Of a DNA stretch of 42,322 nucleotides, positions 33,893-42,322 are shown one piece after another. Position 1 is the stretch's first letter. Every line of letters begins with the position of its first letter. A program made the position numbers and the translations under genes. The notes under the pieces are model-generated. The model was given only the letters and a program-made list of their open reading frames with translations. It ran no database searches and had not been told where the DNA came from. Source of the DNA: Planctomycetota bacterium (GTDB taxonomy: Bacteria > Planctomycetota > Planctomycetia > Pirellulales > Pirellulaceae); contig VGZA01000050.1 of assembly GCA_016872775.1 (NCBI GenBank), positions 1-42,322 on the forward strand. Reading direction: 5' to 3'.

Positions 33893-36676
33893 ATGCAATT
33901 CGTCCATCAAGCACTAACCTGGGGTTTCCTGCTGGCAACCGTGCCGGTGTTGATCCATTTGATCAACATCCTGCGGCATCGGCGCGTGCAATGGGCGGCG
34001 ATGGACTTCCTTTTGCAGAGCTATCGCAAGCATCGCAAATGGATCTGGATGCGTCAGTTGCTGCTGTTGTTCTTGCGGATGGCCGTGATCGGACTGATCG
34101 TGGCGATGCTGGCCCAGTGGGTCACCCGCGACCAGTGGCTCGACATCTTCGGCGGCCGGTCGACGCACCACTACATCTTGCTGGACGACAGCATGTCGAT
34201 GTCCGAACGGGGCGGAGCGATCAGCGCGTTCGACGTCGCCAGGCAAGTGGTTTCGCGCATCGCGCAACGCGGAGCGACCGCGGATAACCCGCAGAAGTTG
34301 ACCCTGCTGCGCTTTTCGCAGTGCCAGGGTCCGCAGAGGGACGACGACGACCTGGCGGCCCGCATCGCCGATTTCAATTCCGAGTACATCGACAGCGGAT
34401 TCGACGCCAAATTCGAAGAGCGTCGCGCGTCGATGGACGTGACGCAATACGCCGTCGGTCCCGAGCCCGCGTTGCGTTTGCTCAAGCAATTGCTCGACCG
34501 CAACACGACGGAAGACAAAGTCGTGCACGTGATCTCCGATTTTCGCGCCTCCGACTGGGAAGGCCTCGCTTCGCACCGGGATGCGATCCGGGAATTGGAG
34601 AAGGCCGGCGCGGAACTGCATCTGGTTCGCTGTACCCGGGAACCGCAGCCAAATCTGGCGATTACCTCGATCGAGCCAACCGAGGACACGCAGGCCGCGG
34701 GCGTGCCGCTGTTCGCAAATGTCAGCGTTACCAATTTCGGCCCACAGCCCGCGCGTCGCGTTCAGCTGCGGACACGCTCGATTTACTACGATCCTTCGCT
34801 GGTGGTCGCGGGAGAGATCGATCGCTCGGCCGGCGAATTCGAGGATCTGCCGACGCAAATCATCGACGAGATCCCCGTCGGGAAGACGGAGACCCGCCGT
34901 ATCGCTGCCTATTTCCCCAAGCCGGGCCAGCACGCGCTCGAGGCCAGTCTCGTCGACGACGCATTGTCCGCAGACAACCGGCGGTGGTGTGTTGTGGACG
35001 TACCCGAGGCGACACCCGTGCTGATCGTGCAGGGTCCCACCGGAGTATTGCACGATCACGCGTATTATCTCGACTCGGTCTTCAATCCCGGCTCCCGTGT
35101 GAATACCGGAATCCGCGCCGTGACGCAGCCGAGTGACTTTCTGCGTTCCGCGACCGGCCGGGAACTCGCGGCCTTCCGCGCGATCTACCTGCTGGATGTC
35201 GGCAGGCTCGACGGGGGCGTCGTGGAGAAACTGGAAGAATACGTGCGGGCTGGAGGCGGACTGGCGGTTTTTGTCGGCGACAACGTCGACGTGTCGTTCT
35301 ATAACAACCAACTCTACAAGGGGGACGCCGGACTGCTTCCTTTGCCGTTGGCCCGCGTCGACTTGCTGCCGGACCGAGGCGATGAAACCACCGATATTGA
35401 GATTACCGATCACCCAATCTTCCGCGTTTTTCTAGGCGAGAACAATTCTTTTATCGGCCGCGTCACGGTTTCGCGATATTACCGGACCGCTGGTGACTGG
35501 TCGCCCTCCGCCGACTCGACGGCACGCGTGATCGCGCGCCTGCGCAACCGCGCGCCACTGGCGGTGGAGCAACGTTTTGGCCAGGGGCGCGTGGTGATGT
35601 TCTTGACGACGCTTGGCCCGGAATCGGTGGCCGGGGCCTGGAACGACTGGGCCAAGGAACCAGCGTTCGTGGTCACCCATTTGCTGCTGGCAAGTTATCT
35701 CACCCAGTCGGATGCCCCCGATGACCAACGCTATGTCGGCGCGCCGATTCTTGTCGAGCAGTCGGCGCAGCAATTCAGCGCCGACACCCGGCTGGTCGTC
35801 CCGGGTCCGAAGCCGGGTACGAGGCTGGCGATCGAACAGCGAGCCGAACCCGAAGACAATCTGCTCCGCGTTACGATCGGCGCGGACCCCACCGCGCCGC
35901 ATGCCACGGCCCGAGCCGGGATCTATGAAGTCTGGTTACAGTCCCTCTCGGGCAGCTATACCGCGCAGCGCTTTGCCGTCAACGTCGACCAAGTCGAGAG
36001 TGATCTGGCGGTCGCGGCCTCGCAGGACCTGATGGAGCGGCTGAGCCCGGCGCGGGTCGTGATCCACGATGCCAACGAATACGACTGGGAACTCGGCGAT
36101 CGCGCGGGCGTCAACCGCAGCACGCTGTTGATGGCCTGCTTGATCGCAGCGCTGTTATGCGAACAGTGGCTGGCGTATTTCGCCAGCTACCATCCCCCGA
36201 CGTCGCTGACGCGCGCGGCGTTCGCGCGGACGTTCGCGCGGGAGTTCGCGCATGATTCCCCTCCTGCAATCACTCCCGCTGCCGCAACTGTTCGCCGATG
36301 CCGGACTGCTGACAACGCACCAGTTCGCGCGTTTGCAGGCGATGACCGAATGGTGGCATTGGCTGCTTTTGGCGCTGGCCGTCGTCGGCGTCTCGATCTA
36401 CGTGGTTCGGGTCTACCGACTCGACAGCCAGGAACTGTCGTCCGGACTGGCGGTACTGCTGCTATTCCTGCGAATCGCGGCGTTCCTGGGTATCCTGTTC
36501 TATTTTTTCGATCTCGAACGCCGATCGGAACGCCGCGTGGTCAAGAATTCGCGAGCCATTCTGCTGGTGGATACGAGCCAGAGCATGGGGATCGTCGACG
36601 CCGACGCGCTGATCCCCGGCGCGAACCGCCTGGAGCAGCTCGTGCGCGAATTCAGCACCGGTCGCTGGCTGGATGA
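33893..36676 (+). CDS. BatA-like membrane protein with vWA domain; 3' overlap
   Basis: ATG 33893 lies 4 bases past the DUF58 stop. The N-terminus is a BatA-type module (FVHQALTWGFLLATVPVLIH, ILRHRRVQWAAMDFLLQS, transmembrane helices at about 6-24 and 55-76). A vWA domain follows with MIDAS DDSMS (98-102), then CARDB-like strands (about 255-350), an amidotransferase-like segment and a C-terminal helix (STLLMACLIAALLCEQWLAY near 745-765) as in the family. The family would stop soon after SYHPP. Here the frame stays open for about 140 Arg/Ala-rich residues that are antiphase to the next gene, so the two overlap by 425 bases. I suspect a lost stop: an ATGA at 36252-36255 would end the protein if the frame differed by one base. 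Confidence 0.85.
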   Translation: MQFVHQALTWGFLLATVPVLIHLINILRHRRVQWAAMDFLLQSYRKHRKWIWMRQLLLLFLRMAVIGLIVAMLAQWVTRDQWLDIFGGRSTHHYILLDDSMSMSERGGAISAFDVARQVVSRIAQRGATADNPQKLTLLRFSQCQGPQRDDDDLAARIADFNSEYIDSGFDAKFEERRASMDVTQYAVGPEPALRLLKQLLDRNTTEDKVVHVISDFRASDWEGLASHRDAIRELEKAGAELHLVRCTREPQPNLAITSIEPTEDTQAAGVPLFANVSVTNFGPQPARRVQLRTRSIYYDPSLVVAGEIDRSAGEFEDLPTQIIDEIPVGKTETRRIAAYFPKPGQHALEASLVDDALSADNRRWCVVDVPEATPVLIVQGPTGVLHDHAYYLDSVFNPGSRVNTGIRAVTQPSDFLRSATGRELAAFRAIYLLDVGRLDGGVVEKLEEYVRAGGGLAVFVGDNVDVSFYNNQLYKGDAGLLPLPLARVDLLPDRGDETTDIEITDHPIFRVFLGENNSFIGRVTVSRYYRTAGDWSPSADSTARVIARLRNRAPLAVEQRFGQGRVVMFLTTLGPESVAGAWNDWAKEPAFVVTHLLLASYLTQSDAPDDQRYVGAPILVEQSAQQFSADTRLVVPGPKPGTRLAIEQRAEPEDNLLRVTIGADPTAPHATARAGIYEVWLQSLSGSYTAQRFAVNVDQVESDLAVAASQDLMERLSPARVVIHDANEYDWELGDRAGVNRSTLLMACLIAALLCEQWLAYFASYHPPTSLTRAAFARTFAREFAHDSPPAITPAAATVRRCRTADNAPVRAFAGDDRMVALAAFGAGRRRRLDLRGSGLPTRQPGTVVRTGGTAAIPANRGVPGYPVLFFRSRTPIGTPRGQEFASHSAGGYEPEHGDRRRRRADPRREPPGAARARIQHRSLAG
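36220..36255 (+). repeat. 12-bp tandem repeat at the gene junction
   Basis: Three units: GTTCGCGCGGAC, GTTCGCGCGGGA and GTTCGCGCATGA. The third contains the ATG (36252) of the next gene. The repeat encodes FAR(T/E)-type residues in the BatA-like frame and may be where its original stop was lost. Confidence 0.75.
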
Positions 36677-39014
36677 CCTGCGGCAGTTGCACGACGTCGT
36701 TGTCTATCGCTTCGACCAGGGACCGCGACCGTTGGAGATCGGTCTGCTGCGAAAACTGGGTCCGTCGCGACTCGACGCACAGCCCGAAACCCCTCCCGCC
36801 AAGCAATTGTTGCAGGCCCGAATCGTCGCGCTCCTGGCCGGGGTGATGTTCCTGGGCGGCGTCGTTTTTCTGCTGGTCGTCCTGTTCGGCCGATCCGGCG
36901 CCACCGCCAGTGACCGTCGTTCCTGGGGCCTGGTGGTGGCGTTTGTACTGACAATGTTCGGTGCGGTTCTGTTGGCCGTGGCGTCGCTGCGGACGCCGGA
37001 GTTCGACTTGCGCGTGACGATCGGCGTCCGCGGATTGACCGAAACGGCAACCAGACCGACCGACGGCACCGCCGCACCGCAGCCGGAAAAATCAATCTCC
37101 TGGGAGGGAGAACTCCTGCCTCGCGGCGTCGAAACGCGGATCGGCGATGCCATCGATTACGTCGTCAGTCGGGAGCGCGGAGGACCGATCGCCGGGATCG
37201 TACTGTTGAGCGACGGAGGTCAGAACGCCGGTCAGAATCAATCGATGGCCGTGATTGCAGCGCGGGATGCTGGAATCCCGATCCATACCGTCGGACTCGG
37301 ATCGGATCGACGCCCCACCAATATTCGCGTCGTCGATCTGGAAGTGCCTGGTCGCATCTACCCCGGTGACCGATTTGCGTTGACCGGCATGGTGCAGTCG
37401 TTCGGTTACAGCGGGCGCGCTGCCCGCGTCGAACTGTTCATGCTAGAGGGCAGCGGCGACAATTGGCCGCGCGAGAGCATTGAAGAACGGCGAATCCGGC
37501 TCGGCGCCGACGGGGAGGTCCAACCGGTACGTTTCGAGCTCCCCTCCGCCGAAGTCGGGACTCGTTCGTTCAAGATCCGCGTATCGATGGCCGAGAGAGA
37601 CGCCGAGGAAAAGGACAACGAACGCACGGCGACGGTTCAGGTCGTCGACCGCAAAACCAAAGTGCTTCTGTTTGCCGGCGGCCCTTCGCGCGACTTCCAG
37701 TTCCTGCGCAACATGTTGCACCGCGATCGCGATACGACGGTGGATGTACTTTTGCAGACCGGCCAGCCGGGAATCTCCCAGGATGCCAACGACATTTTGT
37801 TCGAGTTTCCGGGGACTGCGGAAGAGCTGTTCCAGTACGATTGCCTGGTCGCGTTCGATCCGGATTGGGAGACGCTTTCCACCGAACAGGCCCGTCTGCT
37901 CGAACGGTGGGTCGCCGAGGAAGCCGGCGGTTTGATAGCGCTCGCCGGCCCCGTGCACACTCCGCATTGGAGCAGCAAGCGCGCCGGAGACCCGGTCGGG
38001 GACATCGTCAAGGCACTTTACCCGGTATCGTTTTATTACCAGGGCGCGGCGACGTTGAGCCTGGGCCGATTCGGCGGCGATAAGGCGTTCCCGCTGCAGT
38101 TTACCAGCGAAGGATTGAATGCCGATTTTCTCTGGCTAACCGACGACGCCGCAACCAGCGAAGCGACCTGGAAATCGTTCGAGGGCGTCTACGGATTTTA
38201 TGCGGTCAAGGACCCCAAGCCAGGCGCGAAAATCTACGCGCTCTTCTCCGACCCCGATACCGAAATCGACAAACAGCTTCCGATCTACCTCGCGGGCCAG
38301 TTCTATGGCGCCGGGCGCGTGTTTTTTCAGGCCAGCGGGGAAATGTGGCGTGTGCGATCCGTGGACGACACCTATTTCGATACTTTCTATACCAAGCTGA
38401 TTCGTTGGACGTCGCAGGGGCGGCTGCTGCGCGATTCTAAACGAGGCATGCTTCTGCTGGACAAGGATCGCTGCCTGGTCGGCGAGCACGTGGTCGTGCG
38501 AGCAATCCTGAGGGATGCCCAGCGCCGACCCCTGATCCGGGATCAGGTTCCCGTCGTTCTCGTCACGCCCCAGGGGCAACGGTTGAATCTCGAACTCAAG
38601 CCGATCAAAGACTCGTCCCAGGATGGAGTCTATGGCGGTCAGTTTACCCCCGTGCAGGACGGCGACTATTACGTGGAACTGCTCCCACCCGATGCGGCGG
38701 CCGATGAATTGCTCCGGAAGGAAGTACGGGTCCGCGTACCGGCTCTGGAGGTCGAAAAGGCGGAACGTAACGATGCCTTGCTCACCGAAATCGCGGAACA
38801 GACGCGGGGAAGACACTACACCGGACTACCCTCCGCCATGGAAAAAGGGACCGGCTCCCTGATCGATCGCCTGACGCCCCAGGATCAAGTGACGTTTTTG
38901 CCGGGTACACCGGATAAGAACTTTGAACGGGTATTAATGAGTTGGCTGATGGGGGTCATCTGCGGCGTTTTGTGCCTGGAATGGCTGATCCGGCGACTGA
39001 GCAAGCTGGCGTGA
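36252..39014 (+). CDS. vWA / amidotransferase-like membrane protein
   Basis: 920 residues. Two N-terminal helices (about 33-55 and 64-87) precede a vWA domain with MIDAS DTSQS (107-111) and VVVYRFD (149-155). The domain is then interrupted: two more hydrophobic helices (about 190-212 and 224-246) and a linker come before the vWA resumes at SWEGELLPRGVETRIGDAID (283-302) and AGIVLLSDGGQNAG (314-327). Later a CARDB-like strand region (360-460) and a class I amidotransferase-like domain (KVLLFAGGPSRDFQFLRNML ... ERWVAEEAGGLIALAG, about 474-580) follow, with one C-terminal helix (SWLMGVICGVLCLEWLI). It belongs to the MoxR operon and overlaps the BatA-like gene. Confidence 0.9.
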   Translation: MIPLLQSLPLPQLFADAGLLTTHQFARLQAMTEWWHWLLLALAVVGVSIYVVRVYRLDSQELSSGLAVLLLFLRIAAFLGILFYFFDLERRSERRVVKNSRAILLVDTSQSMGIVDADALIPGANRLEQLVREFSTGRWLDDLRQLHDVVVYRFDQGPRPLEIGLLRKLGPSRLDAQPETPPAKQLLQARIVALLAGVMFLGGVVFLLVVLFGRSGATASDRRSWGLVVAFVLTMFGAVLLAVASLRTPEFDLRVTIGVRGLTETATRPTDGTAAPQPEKSISWEGELLPRGVETRIGDAIDYVVSRERGGPIAGIVLLSDGGQNAGQNQSMAVIAARDAGIPIHTVGLGSDRRPTNIRVVDLEVPGRIYPGDRFALTGMVQSFGYSGRAARVELFMLEGSGDNWPRESIEERRIRLGADGEVQPVRFELPSAEVGTRSFKIRVSMAERDAEEKDNERTATVQVVDRKTKVLLFAGGPSRDFQFLRNMLHRDRDTTVDVLLQTGQPGISQDANDILFEFPGTAEELFQYDCLVAFDPDWETLSTEQARLLERWVAEEAGGLIALAGPVHTPHWSSKRAGDPVGDIVKALYPVSFYYQGAATLSLGRFGGDKAFPLQFTSEGLNADFLWLTDDAATSEATWKSFEGVYGFYAVKDPKPGAKIYALFSDPDTEIDKQLPIYLAGQFYGAGRVFFQASGEMWRVRSVDDTYFDTFYTKLIRWTSQGRLLRDSKRGMLLLDKDRCLVGEHVVVRAILRDAQRRPLIRDQVPVVLVTPQGQRLNLELKPIKDSSQDGVYGGQFTPVQDGDYYVELLPPDAAADELLRKEVRVRVPALEVEKAERNDALLTEIAEQTRGRHYTGLPSAMEKGTGSLIDRLTPQDQVTFLPGTPDKNFERVLMSWLMGVICGVLCLEWLIRRLSKLA

Positions 39015-39022
39015 CGCACAAT

Positions 39023-39056
39023 TACCTGACGACTTACTGACGACCTACTGACGACC
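39023..39056. repeat. Short tandem repeat between operon genes
   Basis: Three near copies of an 11-base unit: TACCTGACGACT, TACTGACGACC, TACTGACGACC, directly after the vWA gene stop. No function is evident. Confidence 0.6.
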
Positions 39057-39075
39057 ACGATCGGGGCGTTTCCGA

Positions 39076-39106
39076 TTGGACCTGCACCGCCCGATCGGCG
39101 TATAAT
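39076..39106 (+). promoter_or_regulatory. Candidate sigma-70-type promoter
   Basis: TTGGAC (39076-39081), 19-base spacer, consensus TATAAT (39101-39106), with ATG 39133 a short leader downstream. The -10 is perfect and the spacer slightly long. It suggests the last two genes can be transcribed apart from the MoxR operon. Confidence 0.5.
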
Positions 39107-39132
39107 CGACCGCGGAGGATAAGCGAGTAACC

Positions 39133-41502
39133 ATGGGCATCGGCAGCCAGACCGTGTCGGTTCCGCCGCAAGTGCGTTCGGTATTGTCCGGACTGCGCTG
39201 GCGCATCCGCGGTTTCGTATTGCTGGACGGCCTGATCCTGGCGATCGGCTGGCTGGCCGGCACATTCTGGGTTTCCCTGGCGGCGGACTATCTGCCGATT
39301 CTGGCCGGCGCCAGCGAATTGCCGGCATGGGTCCGTGCCATCATGTTGGCGGTCGTGCTGCTGTCGCTGCTGTACATCGTGCATCGCTGGATCGTGGCTC
39401 GCATCACCGTTCCGCTCAGCGACCGCAGTCTGGCAATCTTACTGGAACGCCGGTTTCCCGCGTTCCGGGACGGCCTGGTCACCACTGTGGAACTCCTCGG
39501 TCGTCCGGCCGATATCCCGATCAGTGCGGAATTGCTCCGGCTCACGACCCAAGAGGCGGATTCGGAACTCGGCAACGTCCGGTTGCGCGACGTCTTTGCT
39601 TATGCTTCGCTGCGCCGAAAATCGCTTCTGGCGGTGCTGCTCGTCGGATCCGTGGGAGTGTTTGGGGTTCTCGACCGGTCGACGTTGGCGTTGGCCGCCA
39701 ATCGACTTTGGCTGCTCGACGCGTCGCCCTGGCCGCGAAACGCTCAGATAGAAGTCCTGGGTGTCGAGGTGCTGCGCGCGACCTCCAGCGGTTCGATGAT
39801 TCCCGTCACCAGCACGATGCTCTCTTTCGCGGACGGCCGTGTCAAAGTAGCCAAGGGCAGCAGTCTCAGCCTCAAGGTTCGCGCCGATGCCAGTGCGCGC
39901 GTTGTTCCTGAGTCGTGCGTTGTCGCCTATGCGACCTCGCTTGATGAGTATGGTCGCGTAAAAATGGACCGCGTCGGTGATCAGCACGCCGAAGAGGTCC
40001 GCGGCCGCCGAGTCAGCGTTCAAAACTACGTTTACGACGGCAAGCCGTTCAAAGGCATCCTGAGCGACGTGAACTTTTCGGTCATCGGCTACGACCACCG
40101 CTTATCGAATTTTCAGATTGAAGTCGTCGAGAGTCCGGCACTTGCCGAACTGGTGCTCGAATGCGAACTGCCGGAATATATCGCCCTGGCCGAGAATCAA
40201 CCGCGCCACAGAGAACTGACCTACCTCCCGTCGGGCACCCAGGTGCCGGTCGGAACGCACGTGACGTTTCGCGCGGTTGCCAATAAGCCGCTGCGGCAGG
40301 TTTACGTCGCGCGGTCGCAGGACCAGCCCGCCGAACTGCTGCAGGGCCCGTTCGCCAACGATGGCCGGGAACTGCGCGTGGAACTGGGCGACTTGCGCCG
40401 CAATACCACGGTCGAATTGACCATGCTGGATACCGATATGGTCTCCACCGAACGGCCAATCCGCGTCACGGTCGCCGTCGTACCAGACGAACCACCCCAG
40501 ATCGATGTCCGATTGCGCGGTATCGGCCGGGCGGTGACTCCCGATGTGTTGATGCCGATGCAGGGTACCATCAAGGATGAATACGGTGTCGCCAGCAGTT
40601 GGCTTGAATTGCAACAGAACGACAAGACGCCGAACCAGCTTGCACTGACGCTCGACAACGGCGGCGCCCTCAACGAACAGTTCGACTTCCGACGCATGCG
40701 CCAGGAGGCCGGTGGCTTGGGACTTAAGCCCCAGGACAAGCTGCTGCTGCAGGTGGGCGCGGAGGATATCTGTGATTTGGATGGCAAACCGAACGTCCGA
40801 CTTGGAAATTCCATCCAGCTGGATGTTGTCACTGCCGGCGAACTGCTGGTGCAGCTCGAGACGCGCGAACTTGGATTACGACAACGGTTCGAACAAGTCA
40901 TTGAGGAATTGACCGAGACTCGCGACACGCTCCTGCGCGTGAAGGTGGAGGGCCTCTCCGGTGACGCCGCCCAGGGTGCCGAAGCCGCGCCCGAGGGTGT
41001 TGATCCCGGGGACGCGCAACTCGACCCGCAAACGGTCGCCGAGCGGGTTCGCTCGCTGCGCCTGTTACGTGTTCAGAAGTCCACGCAACAATGCCAGAAA
41101 TCGTCCCAGGAGGTTCTCGGAATCGCCGTGTCGTTTGAGGATATTCGCGAGGAGATGATCAATAACCGGCTGGAGGCAGCCGAACGCATCGAGTTGCTGC
41201 GGGAAAAAATCACCATTCCGCTACGCGCCATTCTCAATCAGGAATTCAAAACGCTGCAATCCCGCCTCACTGCCCTGGAAGAAATCGCCCCACGCCTCGC
41301 CGATCCCGCCGAAGTCGTGCCTTCCATCCAAGCCACCGAAATCCTCTTGAACCGCCTCAGCGAAGTCCTGCAGGAAATGCTCGACATCGAGTCGTACAAC
41401 GAACTGCTCGATCTCGTCCGCGGCATGATCAAGGAACAGGATGAATTGATTCGGAAAACCAAGGAACAAAAGAAACAGCAGCTGCTCAAACTCTCCGAAT
41501 GA
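39133..41502 (+). CDS. Large membrane-anchored coiled-coil protein of the MoxR operon
   Basis: 789 residues. N-terminal helices: GFVLLDGLILAIGWLAGTFW (about 27-46), AIMLAVVLLSLLYIVHRW (69-86) and LLAVLLVGSVGVFGVLD (171-187). A long extracytoplasmic beta-rich part follows (VTFRAVANKPLRQVYVARSQ, RPIRVTVAVVPDEPPQIDVR, SSWLELQQNDKTPNQLALTL), then from about residue 575 a Glu/Arg/Leu-rich coiled coil to the end (QLETRELGLRQRFEQVIEEL ... LLDLVRGMIKEQDELIRKTK). This layout resembles the DUF4175-like proteins of planctomycete and alphaproteobacterial operons; close homologues sometimes carry misleading names. GGAGG lies 13 bases upstream of the ATG, a little far. Probably a membrane scaffold working with the vWA proteins. 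Confidence 0.85.
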   Translation: MGIGSQTVSVPPQVRSVLSGLRWRIRGFVLLDGLILAIGWLAGTFWVSLAADYLPILAGASELPAWVRAIMLAVVLLSLLYIVHRWIVARITVPLSDRSLAILLERRFPAFRDGLVTTVELLGRPADIPISAELLRLTTQEADSELGNVRLRDVFAYASLRRKSLLAVLLVGSVGVFGVLDRSTLALAANRLWLLDASPWPRNAQIEVLGVEVLRATSSGSMIPVTSTMLSFADGRVKVAKGSSLSLKVRADASARVVPESCVVAYATSLDEYGRVKMDRVGDQHAEEVRGRRVSVQNYVYDGKPFKGILSDVNFSVIGYDHRLSNFQIEVVESPALAELVLECELPEYIALAENQPRHRELTYLPSGTQVPVGTHVTFRAVANKPLRQVYVARSQDQPAELLQGPFANDGRELRVELGDLRRNTTVELTMLDTDMVSTERPIRVTVAVVPDEPPQIDVRLRGIGRAVTPDVLMPMQGTIKDEYGVASSWLELQQNDKTPNQLALTLDNGGALNEQFDFRRMRQEAGGLGLKPQDKLLLQVGAEDICDLDGKPNVRLGNSIQLDVVTAGELLVQLETRELGLRQRFEQVIEELTETRDTLLRVKVEGLSGDAAQGAEAAPEGVDPGDAQLDPQTVAERVRSLRLLRVQKSTQQCQKSSQEVLGIAVSFEDIREEMINNRLEAAERIELLREKITIPLRAILNQEFKTLQSRLTALEEIAPRLADPAEVVPSIQATEILLNRLSEVLQEMLDIESYNELLDLVRGMIKEQDELIRKTKEQKKQQLLKLSE

Positions 41503-41543
41503 ACCCGCGTCCGTACCGAAATGGAAACGCAGGAGTACCTGGT

Positions 41544-42322
41544 ATGGCTCAATGGAAATCCAAATCTGCCGCAATGGTGTTGCTGACCGCAACTTTCATT
41601 CTCGTCACCGCGCTGCCCGCTCAACAGACACCCGGTGATCGTGGGAAATCGGACGCGCCGGCTGCCGCCCCTCCCAAGAACAGTCCGTCTTCGGATGGTC
41701 CCGACGAGCTTGATTCGCTCGCCGATCGTCAGAGCCGGCTCGCGGACAGGTACACGCGACTGGAAGAATTGATGACACGTATGGCGGCTTTCGAGGCGGC
41801 ATCCAATCCCAAACGCGAGAAACTGCTGAAACTCGCCCTGCAACAATCGAAGGAAAAATTGACCCATAATCAACTCTCCGCCATCAGTCGATTCCTGAAC
41901 CAGAATGTGCTCGATCGGGCAATGCAAGGTCAAGGCGCGGCACGCGCGGATCTGCAGGCGCTACTGGAACTGCTGCAGTCGGAAAACCGTGCCGATCGGT
42001 TGAAGAGCGAGCAGGCCCGCATCCGCGAGTACATCAAAGAAATCGAGCGAATCCAACGACAAGAACGCTCGATCCAGGGCCAGACAGAATCGGGAGGCGA
42101 CGCCAAACAGCTCGCCGAGGAACAGGCAAGACTCGCGGAGAAGACCGGACAGCTTGCGGATAAAATCCGTGAAAATGAGGAGGGAACGCCGCCGTCCAAT
42201 GCTTCGGAACAGGACGGCAAGCAACAGGACGGCAAGCAACAGGACGGCAAGCAACAGGACGGCAAGCAACAGGACGGCAAGCAACAGGACGGCAAGCAAC
42301 AGGACGGCAAGCAACAGGACGG
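41544..42322 (+). CDS. Exported coiled-coil protein with QDGKQ repeats, 3' end outside window
   Basis: ATG 41544 has AGGAG eight bases upstream and opens a signal peptide (hydrophobic core [18 protein letters not shown], ending before QQTPG). The frame then runs without a stop to the right edge (259 residues seen). After a proline/alanine linker the sequence is charged coiled coil ([53 protein letters not shown]). From base 42210 it turns into a pure pentapeptide repeat QDGKQ. It lies 41 bases behind the previous gene and belongs to the same operon. I do not recognise a named family; similar Gln/Glu-rich exported proteins commonly close this operon in planctomycetes. Confidence 0.88.
   Translation, partial: MAQWKSKSAAMVLLTATFILVTALPAQQTPGDRGKSDAPAAAPPKNSPSSDGPDELDSLADRQSRLADRYTRLEELMTRMAAFEAASNPKREKLLKLALQQSKEKLTHNQLSAISRFLNQNVLDRAMQGQGAARADLQALLELLQSENRADRLKSEQARIREYIKEIERIQRQERSIQGQTESGGDAKQLAEEQARLAEKTGQLADKIRENEEGTPPSNASEQDGKQQDGKQQDGKQQDGKQQDGKQQDGKQQDGKQQD
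42210..42322 (+). repeat. 15-bp coding minisatellite (QDGKQ)n
   Basis: Seven full identical copies of CAGGACGGCAAGCAA and a partial eighth reaching the window edge, all in the frame of the exported coiled-coil gene. Copies are identical at every base, so they are recent or kept uniform by slippage or gene conversion. True copy number is not visible. Confidence 0.95.

Noticed and set aside
33914-35413. Long minus-strand open frame opposite the BatA-like gene (also 30203-31633 and 32187-33269)
   Set aside because: Shadow frames in high-GC DNA: Arg/His/Gln-rich, no family motif, exactly opposite well-supported genes.
42210-42322. Regular direct repeats as a CRISPR array
   Set aside because: Units are 15 bp without spacers and stay in a coding frame; it is a coding minisatellite.

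Overview
The window looks like chromosomal DNA of a planctomycete (Planctomycetota, probably Pirellulales-like). The GC content is high, and the gene families are typical of that phylum: a DUF1501 protein with a Tat leader, PQQ-type beta-propellers (one fused to leucine-rich repeats), secreted GH32/43-like five-bladed propellers, GHL10-type TIM barrels, a Tat-exported SGNH hydrolase, a lysine/proline-rich HU variant, and a long MoxR / DUF58 / von Willebrand A operon. No rRNA, tRNA, CRISPR array or intact mobile element was seen. All assignments come from reading the translated sequence; no search was run.

Layout. (1) 1-4136: a 5'-truncated OPT oligopeptide transporter followed by an S46 dipeptidyl-peptidase, plausibly one peptide-scavenging unit. 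(2) 4137-10402: two intact glycan-type genes (a propeller and a TIM barrel, convergent) among four decayed genes: a RibD/DHFR-like fragment, a ThuA fragment, an alpha/beta-hydrolase half, and a nucleotidyltransferase with two in-frame stops that I rebuilt by hand. Base composition drops visibly in parts of this stretch. (3) 10403-17136, plus strand: beta-helix protein, two propeller glycosidase-like proteins and a DUF1501 protein. (4) 17167-23769, minus strand: TIM barrel, propeller, SGNH hydrolase and PQQ-LRR protein, probably one operon. (5) 24099-26669: small tail-anchored protein, Tat-exported enolase-superfamily enzyme, HypF-like acylphosphatase, HU protein with a clear terminator. (6) 27035-31807: a 1590-residue exported PQQ/TPR protein. 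(7) 31944 to the right edge: MoxR ATPase, DUF58, BatA-like vWA protein, vWA/amidotransferase-like membrane protein, a coiled-coil membrane protein and a start-only exported protein ending in a QDGKQ repeat.

How the genes may work together. Regions 2-5 look like an exported polysaccharide-degradation locus without SusC/D or sulfatases: four related propellers of two subtypes, two TIM barrels each next to a propeller, a beta-helix lyase-like protein, an SGNH esterase candidate and an enolase-superfamily sugar-acid enzyme. The substrate cannot be read from sequence. Region 7 is a MoxR-vWA envelope operon in which the AAA+ ATPase probably remodels the vWA membrane proteins. The oddest single points are a 425-base overlap between two vWA genes at a 12-bp tandem repeat, a vWA domain split by a transmembrane hairpin, and a 66-base nested inverted repeat in a gene leader.
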